Source: Syngnathus acus (lineage: Eukaryota > Chordata > Actinopteri > Syngnathiformes > Syngnathidae). Taken from it: a stretch of DNA of 64,000 nucleotides. The DNA lies in NCBI RefSeq assembly GCF_901709675.1, contig NC_051094.1, positions 14,387,501 to 14,451,500 of the forward strand, in the 5' to 3' direction. Positions 44,965 through 59,500 of the stretch are shown here, piece after piece. Below the pieces are notes generated by a model, which did no database searches, was not told the origin of the DNA, and saw nothing but the letters and a program-made list of their open reading frames with translations. The position numbers were made by a program, and so were the translations under genes. Each line of letters starts with the position of its first letter. Position 1 is the first letter of the stretch.

Positions 44965-46903
44965 GTTTCAAGGGTGTCAATTGACCTCTGCTCTCCCTTC
45001 CTCTAATAGCCTCGTTTTGGGTTCAAACACATGTAGTTCGCTTTATCACGCACTTATGCTGAATCAATCAGCGCTTAGCTTTTATGTCGAATTAGGAATG
45101 AACAATTTGTAGCCAGTCACCAGCTGTGGTTTCATTTATTCTCTATGCCGGCACTGCTGATATGTCGCTGTTCTCTCGTCCTCTGACCTTGTGTATCTGG
45201 GTTGTCTGTTTGTCTATTTAATATGCAAAGGTGGTCATTTGGGGAGTCATTCCGGACCAGTGTAAACCAATCGGCTGCAATGATTATCTGCCGCTGCTGA
45301 GGAAGTGTCCATCATTTTGTTAGTACATCGGGAGCATAGCCGTGCACATCTCTCGACGCTCCCACGCCCCAAGTCTTATTGTTGCTCACATCTTGTCGAG
45401 AACTGACTCCGAAAAGCACCCAAACAACAACCGGAGTAAATATACTGTAAGTGGAGTTACTTAATGGGAGATTTTGCATGCGTAATTGCCAGTATGGATT
45501 GAAGGTCCATTAAAAGACATCAGTGTCTTGGAGTACAGCATACAGTTTGAAGATATGTGAGATGGATTGATCTGATAACTTCTTGCCTTTCCTGTCTCGA
45601 TGAAGTAATTGGAAACACAGAGTGCACTGGCAGTTTTAAAAAAGATACACAAAAAAAGGAACTGAAATATTGCTTCTAGCCAGACAGTCCTCTTCCTATA
45701 ATTCTGCACAATTTGGTTTGATCGGTTGATGCAAGCACGACTCTGGGTGGCACCATATCTGCCCTGAGGGAAATATTAGTGTTATTTATGAGAACCTTTT
45801 TAACCCTAGCTCAATAGCAGCAGCCTGATGGTCAGTGTACAGAGGGACTCTCTGGCAGAGGAGGGGGTGGACCTGGCGTCAGCCATACTGACAAGCTCTT
45901 ATTTACCGTCTAGATCTATGACTCATTTTATGTACCTAATCGTAAAGCACTGAGATTTATCGAAGTTAACGGGACAGTGGGGAATACCCCAGGAGACTGG
46001 CAGATTCACTCCACCCCCTTCTCCAGCGCCTGGGCTCACTTTACCTGGCCTTCCACATATACCGAGTGGAGGGAAGGCCCAGCCCGGCCCGGGGTTCGGA
46101 TCAAGAAATCTATATTTCAGGCACATATAGACAGTCGATTCGTTTGTCTCATAAAAACAAGGGCAATAAAAATGGCACGGGCTAATGGATGACTGTAAGA
46201 ATTAAATGCAGCTTATTGGTCAGACGGCGTGACCTTGTGCGGGGCCAAAAGAACACCAGCTAACAGGTCTATTTTGCAGTAGATTTGTTGAGCTACCAAT
46301 AAGCAGCATCAATAAGAACAACTTTCAATACCTTCATGGATATTGCTGGTGAATTTTTCTTGGTTTTTAATATCCTGTCTTGGTAGTGGGAGTGGGGGGG
46401 GGGCTGACATCATCAGTGAGCATTATACAGTATATGCCCTCTCCCATTAATATCAATGGGAAGAGCAAAAACAAAAATGTATTGTAATACTCCCTTTGTT
46501 CTGACAGGATCGCTATCAGCCATTGCTGAAAATGAGAATCAAACTTTCATTGTTGTGGAAACAGTTTAATCCAATCACGATCTGATGTAACAAAGTGCCA
46601 TAATATCTCTCTGCATGCATAATTGTAGCCGACTTAGCCTTGTCACTTTAAATTAACCTCTGCTGCAACAGGAGACGAGCTTCACTAATCTGCCATTGTT
46701 AGGTTTGGCAGTGTGTAGCAAGTGCAAAACATATCTGGCAGTTAGTGGCAAAGTAAAGGGTTTAGAATGACACTGGGACTTCCATGTTGTTTAAGCTATT
46801 ATTGTCTAAATGTAATGATGCAGTGGTTCTTGGATTTAGGCGGAGGCACCAGTGGATAAGGGATTCTTCGCCCAGCCATCCCACCTCTTTTCATTACATC
46901 GCT

Positions 46904-47319
46904 TACTGTAGTTTCCGGACTATAAGGCGCACCTAAAAACCTAAAATTTTCTCAAAAGCCGACAGTGCACTTTATAGTCCGGTGCGCCTTATATATGGAC
47001 CAAATTCCTAAATTTAAACTGGCCTGCAGCATTGTGTCATGAAATCAATCATAAGTGGCCCACTGAAGACTATGAATCATGAATCAAAAAGACTATGGAT
47101 CATTATTTTGTGATTATAAAGTAATTTGTTGCGTCTGAAGTTGAAATAAAAAAGATAAAATGGAGAATGATTTGATTTGGATTAAAAACCTGACATGATG
47201 CATTAATGGTGCGCCTTATAGTCTGGTGCGCCTTATATAAGGACAAAGTTTTAAAATGGGCCGGTCATTGTAGGTGCGCCTTATAGTCCGGTGCGCCTTA
47301 TAGTCCGGAAAATACGGTA
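46904..47319 (+). mobile_element. TIR transposon, full-length non-autonomous copy
   Basis: Left end TACTGTAGTTTCCGGACTAT and right end the inverse of TACCGTATTTTCCGGACTAT. The phrase GTGCGCCTTATAGTCCG is repeated several times near both ends. About 416 bp, no transposase. The TIR type CCGGACTATAAGGCGCACC is abundant in teleosts. Confidence 0.75.
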
Positions 47320-50300
47320 CTTTTTCAACTCCAAATTGGCAAACAGTTTAATCCCTCATTGCACAATGCTCACACTATGGCTCATTGTTTAATCTTCTGT
47401 TGTGGGCTATTAAAATGTTTAGCAGCCAATTTGAGACCATTGCGTTGGGGGTTATACGGTCCGGTAGCAAGCGTCAATGGAGGGGGGGACCCGAAGAGGA
47501 AACTCTGCCAGCTGACCCCACACTGCTCACTGAGTAAAGCAGCCTCTGCATTTCCTTCAAAGCGCTTGACTCCCGTGTCCCCCGCTGAACGCAGCTTTGT
47601 AACTTAAAACAAAAAGCTGATTGGTCCCTCTGTCAACTTCCCCCTCATCCCGGCCGCTGTGGATGAAGTCTCAGCCCCGGAGACAAAATAGCTCAAATTT
47701 CTCATGTGCTATGCCATTTTGTCAGTTTGCCTGTTCCACTTATTCAGTGTTTTTTGACTTGCTGAGCTTGAGGGGATGTGAGTGCCATTTCGCACCCAGA
47801 TCTGAGTTGTGTTGATTGAATTAGACAAAGTCGGGGGATAATTAAGAACCGCAAGGCGCTGCAAAACTGTCTGCTTGGTGAAAATGAGACGCTGCCACAT
47901 CAATGAGCGAGCTGGCTCTGCTTGATGTCAGTGGTGGGTTATATCAGTTGACACCCTTACCTCCTTTCCCTTTAATGTTTCTCCAAATATGATTAATCAC
48001 ACACCGTGAACCCATTGCTTCTGACAGAGTACTGCATTTCCACAGCTTTGTTTGTTTCAATCCCGATTCAAAGCTGCCAAGTGCAGTTTATGGTATAAGC
48101 ACAACCCCATAGAGGTGCGTCTGAGGTTAAATAGAATAAAACCGAGTGTGCAAGAAATGATATCTGTCTTCAAAGTAACTTACAAAGGTCTAATTCCTGC
48201 CTCAGTCCAAGATTTATAGATTTTTAACCACACAAAATCACCAAGACAACTGTTGAGACATGATGAACTGAATATAACATGAGGGTACATGTTTTGCTGT
48301 TTGGCACAAAACAGGTCATGTGCATTTAAGGCATTCTTTTTTTATATTTACTTTTTTATCTATGTGGGCCATGCCTTTTCCAGTAACGTTATCTCGGGGT
48401 ATTGTTGAATGGTATATCTAAGGCTCAATGAATTTGATACTCGCGGATGCAGAAAGATATTTTTATGCAAGGGTCTAACTGTGTGTCTGCTTTTGTGTTT
48501 GTGTAGGCCAGAATGTGAAACAGGACCGTGAATGTTGTGAGGCCCCCCCAAAGGGGTTGGACTCTAGGCAAGAAGGGTGGAAGAGCAGAGGAACACTGTG
48601 TCAAAGGCTAATTTTCAAAGCCACTCACGGCGCTCATCTCTCACTGTGAAGTGGCAAGCGTGGCAAGTGGCTTGCGCGTTGTCATGGATACTAAGGCATG
48701 GGACCCCCAGAGATCGGGAGCGGGGGACGAATGGCTGCCCTGTCTATAGGATTCCTGTCAGTTATGACCTGATAGATGGCAATGACTGATCATTTGTCAC
48801 ATTGTAATTGTTCTCAGCAAACATACAATACCCGCTCGTAGCTATAAACAGTAAAGTGCTGCTAGGCTAATTAAGTGGGGCAAAGGAAGAATTCACTGAT
48901 CTACTACGTCTTCCGCTTACAGAGACAATGGCTCTGTTGTCCAAGCTTGGCGGTTTGATTAGAGCTGTGAGTAGAGGAGAAAAAATGCAGCTACAAGAAT
49001 AAACCAAGACAATCATAAAGCAAACGGCAGTCACTTCTCTGTATCGATGTGACTAGGTGGGGGTAAAGTCTGTGTGGAGTGTTGACAGCAGGACTAGGTC
49101 GAGCAGTGAATTTCCACCTCGCCTCATCTCTGGGGCCTATGAAATGGTGAAGGAGAACGATGCTCCATGATAATAAATACACATGATGCATAGCTGAAGT
49201 TAGGACTTGTATCTGCTGTGTTCTGAAATGACCACACGTGCCTGAGCTGAGTACAAATGACACTGGGATAGACAAAATCGGCATTTGTTCTCTCTTGTTT
49301 TGGTATGAGCTCTGTATCCTTGCTAGAACGACTGGAAATGGCCTCGTGCCATACATTCATTCCGTCTGGATTTTTTGGAGTGCCGGTCATTGAGACAATT
49401 CGTAACGTTCTGTCAAGATACATAGGAATTGACCCAGGGGTTCCCTTGTGTACGCACTTTTAGTAAATGTACCCACTAGTTACAGATGCCATTGATGGCA
49501 CGCTGCCAGGGATGAATATGCAGAATTCTCAGCTCAGTCTACTTTTTCTTTATTTAATCATCTCAGTTGCCATAGACCCAGCTCCTCCACTGCTCATTTT
49601 GTTCCATCCATGTGGTATAAATCCTGCCGACTCGCACAAGAATAGACTAATAAAATAGCATGTGCAACTAGCGTGAAAACAATTATCGATCTATTTTGTT
49701 TCATGTTCGTTACCAAAAAAGGACACTTGACACATGGCCTACTTAGTCCTCATAAAATGAAGCAAAAAAAAAATAGATTTATATATTTGTATTTAAAAAA
49801 AACATTTAAATCATATTTCGCAGCAAATGACCTGAACCCCCGGTTTAACTTACTGAAGATGTTACGCTAGAAATATACAGTAGTAGATCATGAATGCCAT
49901 CTTGTGGAAACAATGGGTGGACACCATCTATTTTAATGGCGACATATCATCAATTATGGACAGTGTGGGACTTGATTAATTGGTAACAACTGGAGCCGTT
50001 GCATTTTAAGGGTAGAAAGAGCTCTTGAATGGGTGTGTTGTCATGTTACGAACAGGAAGTGGCCACAATGGCTATTTTACACCACTAAAAATGAACACAT
50101 AAATGACAGCACACATTGAAATCAAGTTGTTTATTTTATCTCTGCAGTATGTCTGCAAATCTGGTAATTGATTGTCAAGGGAAGAAAGTCAAAGTGGGTG
50201 AGTGTTTGACCATGGAGTTGGACCACACTTTCTGAGAACCACCCCTAATATATGCCTTTTAAAATTATTTAACAGTTGATATGATCGGAAAAGCTTCTTA

Positions 50301-51941
50301 AAGTTCAGAATTTTTTGCGCTTGAATTTCTGATGTTAATTTTGTGGTTATGTTGTCTTTTTGTGAAACGTTTTTGTAACATAGCTCGTGTCCTGGGGTGC
50401 TGATGACCCTTTTTACCCTCCTGATTGTTTCCTGAAGAAGAGTAAAGCTTATAGGCTGACCCGATTGCTCACCTTCCCAACTGATGGATAGATTAGAAGA
50501 CCATTAGGTGTAATTGTTGTTTCAGTCGGAAATGCTAACTCTTACTTTCAGAAATTGCTAGAAATGATTGCCCCTCTGGCATTTGTATGGGTCTTTTAGT
50601 TTAAATATTATTCAGTATTGCCTTTTTTTTTAAAAAAAAAAACAAAAACCAAGATTTAACCTCGATGGCAAAATCAAATGATGACTAACGGTGGAAAAAA
50701 AAGTCTGAATTGGATAGGATTCTTTCTTTTTTTTAAATTTGTTTTGCTTGTTGTTTGTCAGCTTTCTCTAAGCCTGAGTTAAGTCTGATAGCTGTGCAGA
50801 GGACTGTGACAGGTAGTTGAAGTGATCTATATGTGGTCTGCTACGTTGTCTTGTGGATTATGCAAAATGCAGCAAGGTGGTTTTTCAGTTTGCTCTCGCA
50901 GTCTCCCAGAATGTCTGAAGTTTACAATACGTGTGGATATGCAACAATGCAAAATAATCTTCTCATGTCTGTGCGCATAAGAAACCCCCCAAAATATCTT
51001 GGGAAATTGGTCGACTCGATAACATCAACTCAGCTGGACACTCAAGCAGCAGATGGAGCTTTGACGTTTTTTTACACCAACGCCAATGTCTAATGTGTGA
51101 TTTGTTTTTAACCGTAACCCGCCTCTCTTGTGCCGTGCTCCTCATTTGGCCAATTATTACACCCATGGTGAGAACAAACACTTTCCCTACTCAATAATTC
51201 ACATCACATTCATCTGATACTCAGTTAGCATGAGCAATTTAGTTGTTGAATAATTTTCAGAAAAATGATTTTATTACCGCCGTGTGTTATGAATCTCGAG
51301 CGATGGAGAGTGGAGTGGAGGATTTTAAATTGCATCTGCAGATTGAGGGAACCAAGGGTAGGTAATGTGTTCTAATGTTCCCAGCCATATGCATTGTTTT
51401 CAGGGCTCATCGGTTTTACATCGATTCCCACTGAAGTGTTTAATTGCATCATGAATATGATCTAATTCCGTCTTTTTCTCTAAAAGTGGAGCATGCTCTG
51501 CAAATGATGTACAGCCTCGACAGCCCCCCATCAGGATGTATTTTATATGGAATGTAAATTATAGTGTTAAATTAGCCCGGAAAGATAACTAGCTTGCACG
51601 GGGGGGATGAACTCAACAGTTTAATTTAGTGTCAAAAGGCCGTGAAGGGATAAATCGCTCCTCTTGCTATTCCATGCCATATTTGGCTTTAATCATTCTC
51701 TTTTTCTAGAAATATCACTTTCTTTCCTCCCCGCTGCCCAAGGAAGCACAGTGCATTTCTTGCAGTATCACTTGACTGATTATGATTTACTTTAAACATA
51801 TGTACGACATTATTCACCTGTTTTATGTTTGGGACACACATTTTCTTTTCTTCAAATCATATGATCTTCACTTACTTCAGCAGACTTGGTCGGTGTAAAT
51901 GGGAAAAGATAGACAAAGATCTGCAGTCTATTGGATAAAAT

Positions 51942-52170
51942 GGATCCATCCATCCCATTTCTACCGCTTATCCTTTTCCATTTCTATTGTTTCGCTTGCT
52001 CACTTGTGTCCCAGCTGACCTGGACTAGTCACCACTCAATCCCAGATCAAGTGACCACAGCATTATTGGGAATTAACCTCTCTGAGTACTCCAGATGAAA
52101 CCCAGATGTGTGTAGTTTTTGTCCTTGATAAAGACCAGGAAGCCAGGACCCTGCGATGAATTGACATCCG
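51942..52170 (-). mobile_element. Teleost retroposon 3' tail, reverse orientation
   Basis: CCATCCATCCCATTTCTACC then GCTTATCC is the reverse of the GGATAAGCGGTAGAAATGGATGG tail seen across fish genomes. The following CCCAGCTGACCTGGACTAG fits the body of the same repeat. Degraded. Confidence 0.55.
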
Positions 52171-53523
52171 ACTTAATTGGGCGACTGAATAGCTATAAAT
52201 GCCTTATGTTGTTTTTGTACCTGTCACACAGTTCCTTGATAGTGAGAATTTGAACGGAATCCTACGACTACTGCACAAACTCCTTGTTCTTTGAATTCCT
52301 CCCAGTGTACTACATAGTACATATTTTGACACCTCTCTGGAAGAAAAAGCCCCTGAAATCATCAAGTGAGGCTGTAGTTGTTTTCCTTGGTGTTTTTCGT
52401 CTCCCAGGGTAAGCTTTTGGGAAGAATTGGTATGTTAAATGAGCTTGGGGAGGTCTGCTAAGGCTTTTTTTTTTTGGAGGGGTGAGTCAGTCAGTCGAGG
52501 ATCGCTGCGCGGCGTTTGAGGCAGCTGTGTGAAGTCATTTTCCGGGAGTGCAAGCGGGAGAGAGGTGCGGATTAGGCAGTGCCTCTGAGCCGGAACAAGT
52601 CTGTCTGGGAAGGGATGAAGGCTGCAAACCATAGATCTAATTCCCGCTCACACTGCTCGACAGCAGAGACACTCGCAACACAGCCTGTGTGAATTAGACC
52701 CATTTGCTCAGTCTGAACACACGGACGGAAAGGGAGATGCTGACAACCCCTCACAACCTTTCCCATCTCCTGACTCCCAAGCTGTTTTTAGCCTTCCTCC
52801 AAATGCTGTCTTAAAACTTTTGTCCATTTTTTTTCATCGTTTTTGTGCAGCCGGTCTTTAGTTTTGTTGACATTAAGACAATTGAAAAACAGGTGTCCAT
52901 GTAATCCCTGGTAGAGGAAAATGAACTCTTTGTGCTGAGAAGAAAAAAGAAATGCATGCTTGAAACTCCAGCTCTCTGAAGTTCTTGTCATTTTAAACAT
53001 TCTTTGCCTTAAGTAATGCACTTGCCCTGCAGTTCAGAAAGGTTCATAAGGCAACTTGCAGCTCAGTCCTATTTCCTCACCTACCAATACAGACCCCTAC
53101 CCAACTGCTTTCTCCAGAACCAAACAGAACCTATGGTCAACGTCGGCCAGTAAATGTGTGACCCCAGAGCGGTGCTGTACAGCTCAGGAACAGAGATCAA
53201 TGTGACTGACCCAGATATATTTGCCCCTCCTCACTTTAGTGATTAGCCACAGTTTACTAGTGGAACAATACAATTTCGAGGAGAAGATGTTTCAGTGAGG
53301 ACATGAATATTTCTCTGTATGCTATCAATCATAAGTAGCGATATCCTTGGGAAGATTCAAGGCACTTTCAAATCAATGTGTTAATGGTGTGTTTTGTTTT
53401 CTCTTCAATTCTACCATAAGAGGATTTACAAGCGAACCCTCAAAAATCGATTGCTTTGCTTTAGTTTTAAGGCTGGTTTTAAAGCTCTGCTGGTTGGAAG
53501 GAATGATTGAGATGTTTGTGTAG

Positions 53524-53549
53524 CCCCCCCCCCCCCCCCCCCCCCCCCC
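53524..53549. repeat. Poly(C)26 tract
   Basis: Twenty-six consecutive C (poly-G on the minus strand, source of a Gly run in an open frame). Could form an i-motif/G-quadruplex; also a likely site of sequencing error. Confidence 0.95.
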
Positions 53550-56500
53550 ACCCATGCTCGGTCTGTTGTGCTTGTCACTCCTATCACAGCCCTCTGCACC
53601 CTCCAAGCCCTGTAATGAGTTGTATTACACGCTCTGTGGTGGGAATGTCTTGTGTTAGCAGGCTGTGTTCAATCTTTGTGCTATGAATAGAGGGAACGGG
53701 GAATGCACTTTGTCTGTCTTGAAAGGCACTGGACTGAAACGGGGTGCACCGAGCGAAGCTGATGAGAGGAGCGAGCCTTCAGACGAACTTGTTGATGGTA
53801 CGTTTGCAGGCTCTTGTGCGGACATGTATCTGATTGTACGTCTGCTGTTGCTCACTGGCTGCAAATGGGTGAGCTCCTAGGCTAAAATTGACCTTGCCTG
53901 TTCACTTTAATCATCACACTTCTTTAATTGGCCTCAGTAGTCGAGTTGGTCTATTATTCGAAATTTAATCTGGATTTCGATTTTGGTTTCTCTTGCTCTT
54001 AAAAACATAAATCCAAGAAAAACCTAATGTGCCAAATAATGCTGTGTGTATGGAAGTTCCAATGTTGTGAAAGTACCCTGAATGTAACTTGCGCAGCAAG
54101 CGTGTTATGTGGATGTGACAGACTACAACTTTATTAAATTTGGTTTTAGATCACTAATGACCCACAATTGGAAAAACACATAGCAAAAAGAATTACACAC
54201 ATATATCTAAATCCAAGATATGCTTTGTTTTAGAAACATCACCAGTGCTAATGCTAAAGTCAGTGTAGAATCCCATTGGCATGCTAATGGAATTAGCCTA
54301 AATTTAAGAGCGTGATATTCCCTCAAATAATATTCCTGCACATACGTATAAATAACATATTCTTCCTAATTTGTGAAAATTAAGATATTTTAATAGAGCT
54401 CCATTCCGATTTTCTTCCGCTACTCTTATTTCATTGTGTGTACGCTATGCATGACCACACTGTCCCAGAGAGGCCAATGAACACACAGCAGGAACAGATG
54501 GGATTTATTTTTATTTATTGTTTTTATTGCTCTTATTTTCATTTATGTATATTATTATTACATTGATTTCGTTCTTGTTCTTCCAGTTGAGTTTTGAAAA
54601 ATGATCAGGATTCTTATTGTCGTATCAACACACATTTCCACAATATGGCACGAAATATGATAAATGAGGTCCAAGGTTAGCCTAGTAGGTGCCAATACTA
54701 AAAATAAAAAGATAAAACCAAAATAAGGTAACTTAAATATGATAAAGAAATAAGGGGCATGCTTATTTCACTGTGTGGAAAAATGTAATACAGCAAAGGT
54801 GTGGATGCAGCAGAATGAAAACCCAAAAGAGCTTGTGTGGTTTGAGTTTTGGTAGTTAAATAAAGTTTAAAATAAAAATAAAACTTTCAAAATCAACGGA
54901 TAATCGTTCTTGATGTCAAAATCAACCCAACATAATCGTGATGATTTTTTCCCCCAGCCCTGCAAGATGGTGTGTATTGAATGAATAAAAATCTATTTTG
55001 GTCAGCTCATTCATCACTTGAACTTCTCATTGTGACCCTTCATAAAACCTTGCAAGGCACATTGCTATGGGCTAAGTGATTTTAGGAGGTTCAGGTCTTA
55101 TTCCCATTTGTAGGAATGTATTTTGCACTAAAATGGCAACAAACTCCATTTGCTCTTAAAACATAGTCTGTAATCTTCTGTTATTTTACATACAAATTGC
55201 ATCCTGGCCAATGCATTCATCATTGCTCATATTCAGCCCACTCTTAAATGAAAAATGTTTCAGAGATGAATAATGGATCCCCTCCATAGTATAATTGTGT
55301 GTGTCTTGAATATAGTAGAGTCCCTCCTCTGCTCTTCTCTGAATTTCCTTTGCTTGCTTGGATGGAGTTTGAGAGATGAAAATGTCTAATTTGGAGCTAC
55401 TTGGTACAATGAGGTTGTAAGGTCGTCAAAACTACAGGTCGTTTAACTGTCTGCATTTACTCATGGCTTGCTTTTTAATTCTAATCAAATCCAGGACAGT
55501 GTTTTAGTTGTCTGTGGGATTTATTGATTAGGTTTAAGACTGATACTGTTTCCAATTTTAATCACCTATTGACATAATTAGGTTGTGTTCCTGGTTGTTC
55601 GTCCAATCGCGTGCCCTGTGACTGACTGCCAACCACTTTAGGGTGTCTTTTCACATTTTCCAGTGGTTTTGAGAAGTGGGTGGCTGTAACACTGCAGGGG
55701 CCTGGAGGTTTTAAACAACCACCGGTCTGGAATCCCAACAGAGATGTTCTCCTGCATATTCCAATGCATGGCTGCTATGCAGGCTGCCACACTGGGTATA
55801 CTGAGGCATGCTGAGGCTCCGGCAGCACACTCTGTTGTGCTCTACTTGCTCCTGACGGTTTTTGTTGTCCCTGTAGTTTTCAAGCTTGTCCTGGGAGACA
55901 TCCTGACACCAGAGTTACAGATGGGAGGCACTGGACCGAGGAAGCCAGTGTCACAACGTGGATTGGAATTCACAGTTGGGATGGAATATGAAACAAATGT
56001 GCCATCATACGTATGCTTTTCACAGTTTGTTCACCCAGCTGTTTCCGAGCTTAGTCCCCCATGTCTCGTCATCAAAACCTAGCTGGGGGTGGCTTATAAT
56101 AAACTGTGATTTGTTCCGTGTGACTCCATGTTTCTTTGCCTGGGTGCTCTTCCTTCGAGTTGTCTGTGCTTGTCCCTCAGTGTGCTTGTTGAGTCATAGT
56201 GATATCTCGGATCCTAATGTTTACGTACTGTACTTGTTTTGATGATATGAGCCAGCACTATAAAAGGAGAGCACAGGACATAGCTCTCTACAAATGAAGA
56301 AGGCAGAATTATTCCCAGTCAGTTAAGGGTCCTTTGATTCCTTTGCACATTTAATCTGCAGAAATCAATAAAAAGGATGTTTGTTGGGTCTGAGACTCAA
56401 CAGCAGGTGTTTGATGGGTAAACGGACAACCAAATGAGTGATGTTAGGGAGCATTCATCTTTCCCTAAGCAAATTGGGCTTCTAGGTCTCGGCTAATTGA

Positions 56501-59500
56501 TTGATCGCGCGACTTGCTGATACAATCAAATCCTAGCCTGATTTATGGCGATAAATCGATTGATTGATACGGTATTCTGCAGCAGGCCGGGTGGGTGATG
56601 GTGGTGAGAGGTGGGGGAAGGACACCTCCCAGTCACTCATCCATCTTGGTCCCGTCACCCTTGTTGGTTTAGTGTGGTATTAAGAAATACCTGCGTGTCC
56701 TGCCTGACATTTCCAATGAGCAGACTGGCAAATGACCTGCCCCGGATTAACCTCCACTTGTTCTCATAAGCACCACTGATAGTAAAAAAAAATGGAAAGC
56801 AGCAGCAGTCGGGGACAAAAAGATGAAGTGTGACTTTTCTGGTCTTCCGTTTGCATCGATCATTTGGAAGAATCACAAAAATCAATGGCACATTCCAGAG
56901 TGAATCATAACAAATATTTTGAGCACCGTAATCGAGGCTGCTTGTTGACTCTTCCCAGATTACATTGAAGCGAGTGTTTAAATGCTGATTTACAGTAAAA
57001 TGGAGTCCAATCTCTCCACCCGCTTGCTTGTCCGCCTGCCTGTTCAGAATATGAAATGAAAGTTAAACACAGAATCTCCAGCACGGGGAGGAGGGTTGCC
57101 AACGCGTGCTCAGTGTAGCATCAAATAGATTTTGTTTCCTCTTGTGTAAACGCCTAATGTGCGCCGAGTGCCCTGACACAGATGAATGTAAGGAATTTGC
57201 TGTAAAGACTTAACGGCCCTTTTGAGAGACAAGGCTACGAATCGGTAGTGTGGAACGTGCGCCAGTAACACCCCCAACACACACGTGTGTATGCATCCTC
57301 TCCAGTAATTTCTTAAACACACACACCATTTTCACTTGTGTCAGGAGAGTGCATCATCCTAACGGCATCGGTAATAGCTTTTTACGTATATGCCCTGATA
57401 ATACATAATTTGTACAAACCTTTATTGAACACTGTGTAAAATATTATAACATATTCTCTTGACTAGGCTCCTTTTTTTAAAACACTACTCAATGCCACAG
57501 AACTGGGCACATTCCAAAATGATTCATGTATAAACTGCCCTTTTAAGTGTCTGCTCCCATTCTGCTGCACTGGTACAGATCTTGGAGCCTTTGTGACAGG
57601 ACTCAAAAGCGCCGAGCTGCTTGTTGTCAGCACTAGTTTTATTCCCACTCTCACCGCTCTATTTAGATTCATTTTATTTTTGGCTCAAATGCTGTAAAAT
57701 GAAAGCACCACAGAGAGAAGCAGGGTAAAGTAACATTCCCTCTATCTCTCAGACAGGTGGCCTCAGTTTTATGTCGCCGGCCCCTAAGGGCCCCATAACT
57801 GAGTCTGAGTGAGAGGAGGGACCTCTCTCGGCGCTACACAGGTGGTGCGAAACGTGGCCGCCTCTCCGTACCTGAAATATTCAGATTCTTCCAGCAGTGG
57901 AGCTTTGATCTCGCTGCAATCGACAGGGGAAAACCGAGAGAGTACGGGGGAGAAAACAACAAAAACAAGAGGAAGAGCAGCACACCTGAGAGTGAACAGA
58001 TTGACATTTCTTAAGAGAGAATAAACAATTGCAGGTTAGCTGTGTTGAATTGCCCCAGCTCACCGTTGGTTGCTGGTGAAAGTGGGCCATCGCAGTGACA
58101 ACTGCATTTCCACAGCCTCTCCTACCAAGTGACCTGAATGGTGGAGCGAGAGAAACCAACCCCAATATACTCTTTCACACTTGAATAGGAAATAGAAAAA
58201 ACAAACCTCGTCTTTAACTGTTCAAGTCAAGCACCGGCTACACACTTTTTTTTTTCCCCTACTGTCCCCTCATGCTGCCGGTTTTATTGCATTTATCAGT
58301 TTGTGTTTTCTGTTGGTCTGTCACAACTTAATTCCTTGTCTTCTCAGGTATCATAAGACTGTGTAATTCGTACGAGAGAATGCACCCACCACACAATGAC
58401 AACAGCCACACTGATTGTAACCGCACACTTGTAAAAGAGGAGAACAATAGTCGGCACTAATGATGATAAGTTGTTCTACCGGGCACCTTCATTTGGAGTA
58501 TTCATGTCGTAAATTGTACGGACTGCACACAATTTCTAGTTGGGGGGGACATTTCGATGTACAATAGTCGTTAAATTCGGAACAGGTACAGGATTCTGTA
58601 AAATATTTGCCTAATTTTCGAAAAGGCCTAGATTAGACTCTACACAATTATTAATGGTGTTATTACCGCATGATCATGTGCATGTGAATCGTTATTTGGA
58701 ATTGAATTTGAGAGACTTGTTGACAAGTCAGCTGTAGTCAGCCGCGCCGGGTGCCAAAAAATCTCTTAAATGAAGCAGTGTATGACAATTAATGGCTGAC
58801 AACACTGGTCACATCTTTTGCTGATGTTCAAAACGCTCATCCGCATTTCTTTCCTTCTGTAAGATTTAGCATGTGATTTGAAGACGTTCCGACGTAGCTC
58901 GGATTAATTGTTTTGGATGATTTATCAGACGTTGCAGTCCAGAGTCCACAAAATTGAGGACTGGCGGTGGGAGGCGGCTTCTGAACTTGTTTCCACCTAT
59001 AGGTGATTTGAATCACTCGAACATAGACGAAGCTAGTGAGATGCCACAAAGTCATTGTCTCGTTAATCACAGAATTTGATCGGTTTTGGAAATACCAACA
59101 GTAGCCTGGTGTGTTGCATCACGGTGGCTCGGTCTTAGGTGAACCCTCTCCTCTTTCTATTCCGACTGGAAATTTATGTTGGTGTCTCTGCTTAGCTCCC
59201 ACTCGACAGCAGAACAGAAAAAAGCCGCGTTAATGCAAGTTTTGCAAAGTCTGCTCATGCGATGCTCGTGTGAATTGGAGCAGCTCGAGCCAAATTGACA
59301 GAGACTGAAATTGAAGGAACAGCAGTCTGGGCTAAACAGATGGAGGGAGATGGCAGGTGATAGCAGCGCCCCAGTCCTTCCCTATCAGAAGCCGCATGCT
59401 CAGCTCACATCGTGAGCACCGGGTCACGGAGGTCACAGACCCCTCCTCCTCGTCTGCACGCACACCCTCGCACTGTTTATCTTTTTTTTTTCTTCTTTCA

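Noticed and set aside
46045-46100. Possible tRNA B-box (GGTTCGGATCAAG)
   Set aside because: No matching A-box and no cloverleaf around it; I found no tRNA in the window.
55744-56082. 112-codon frame with a hydrophobic stretch (VVLYLLLTVFVVPVVFKLVL)
   Set aside because: No homology recognised, inside the cux2 intron, no supporting splice or promoter signal. Cross-species conservation of the frame would be needed to revive it.
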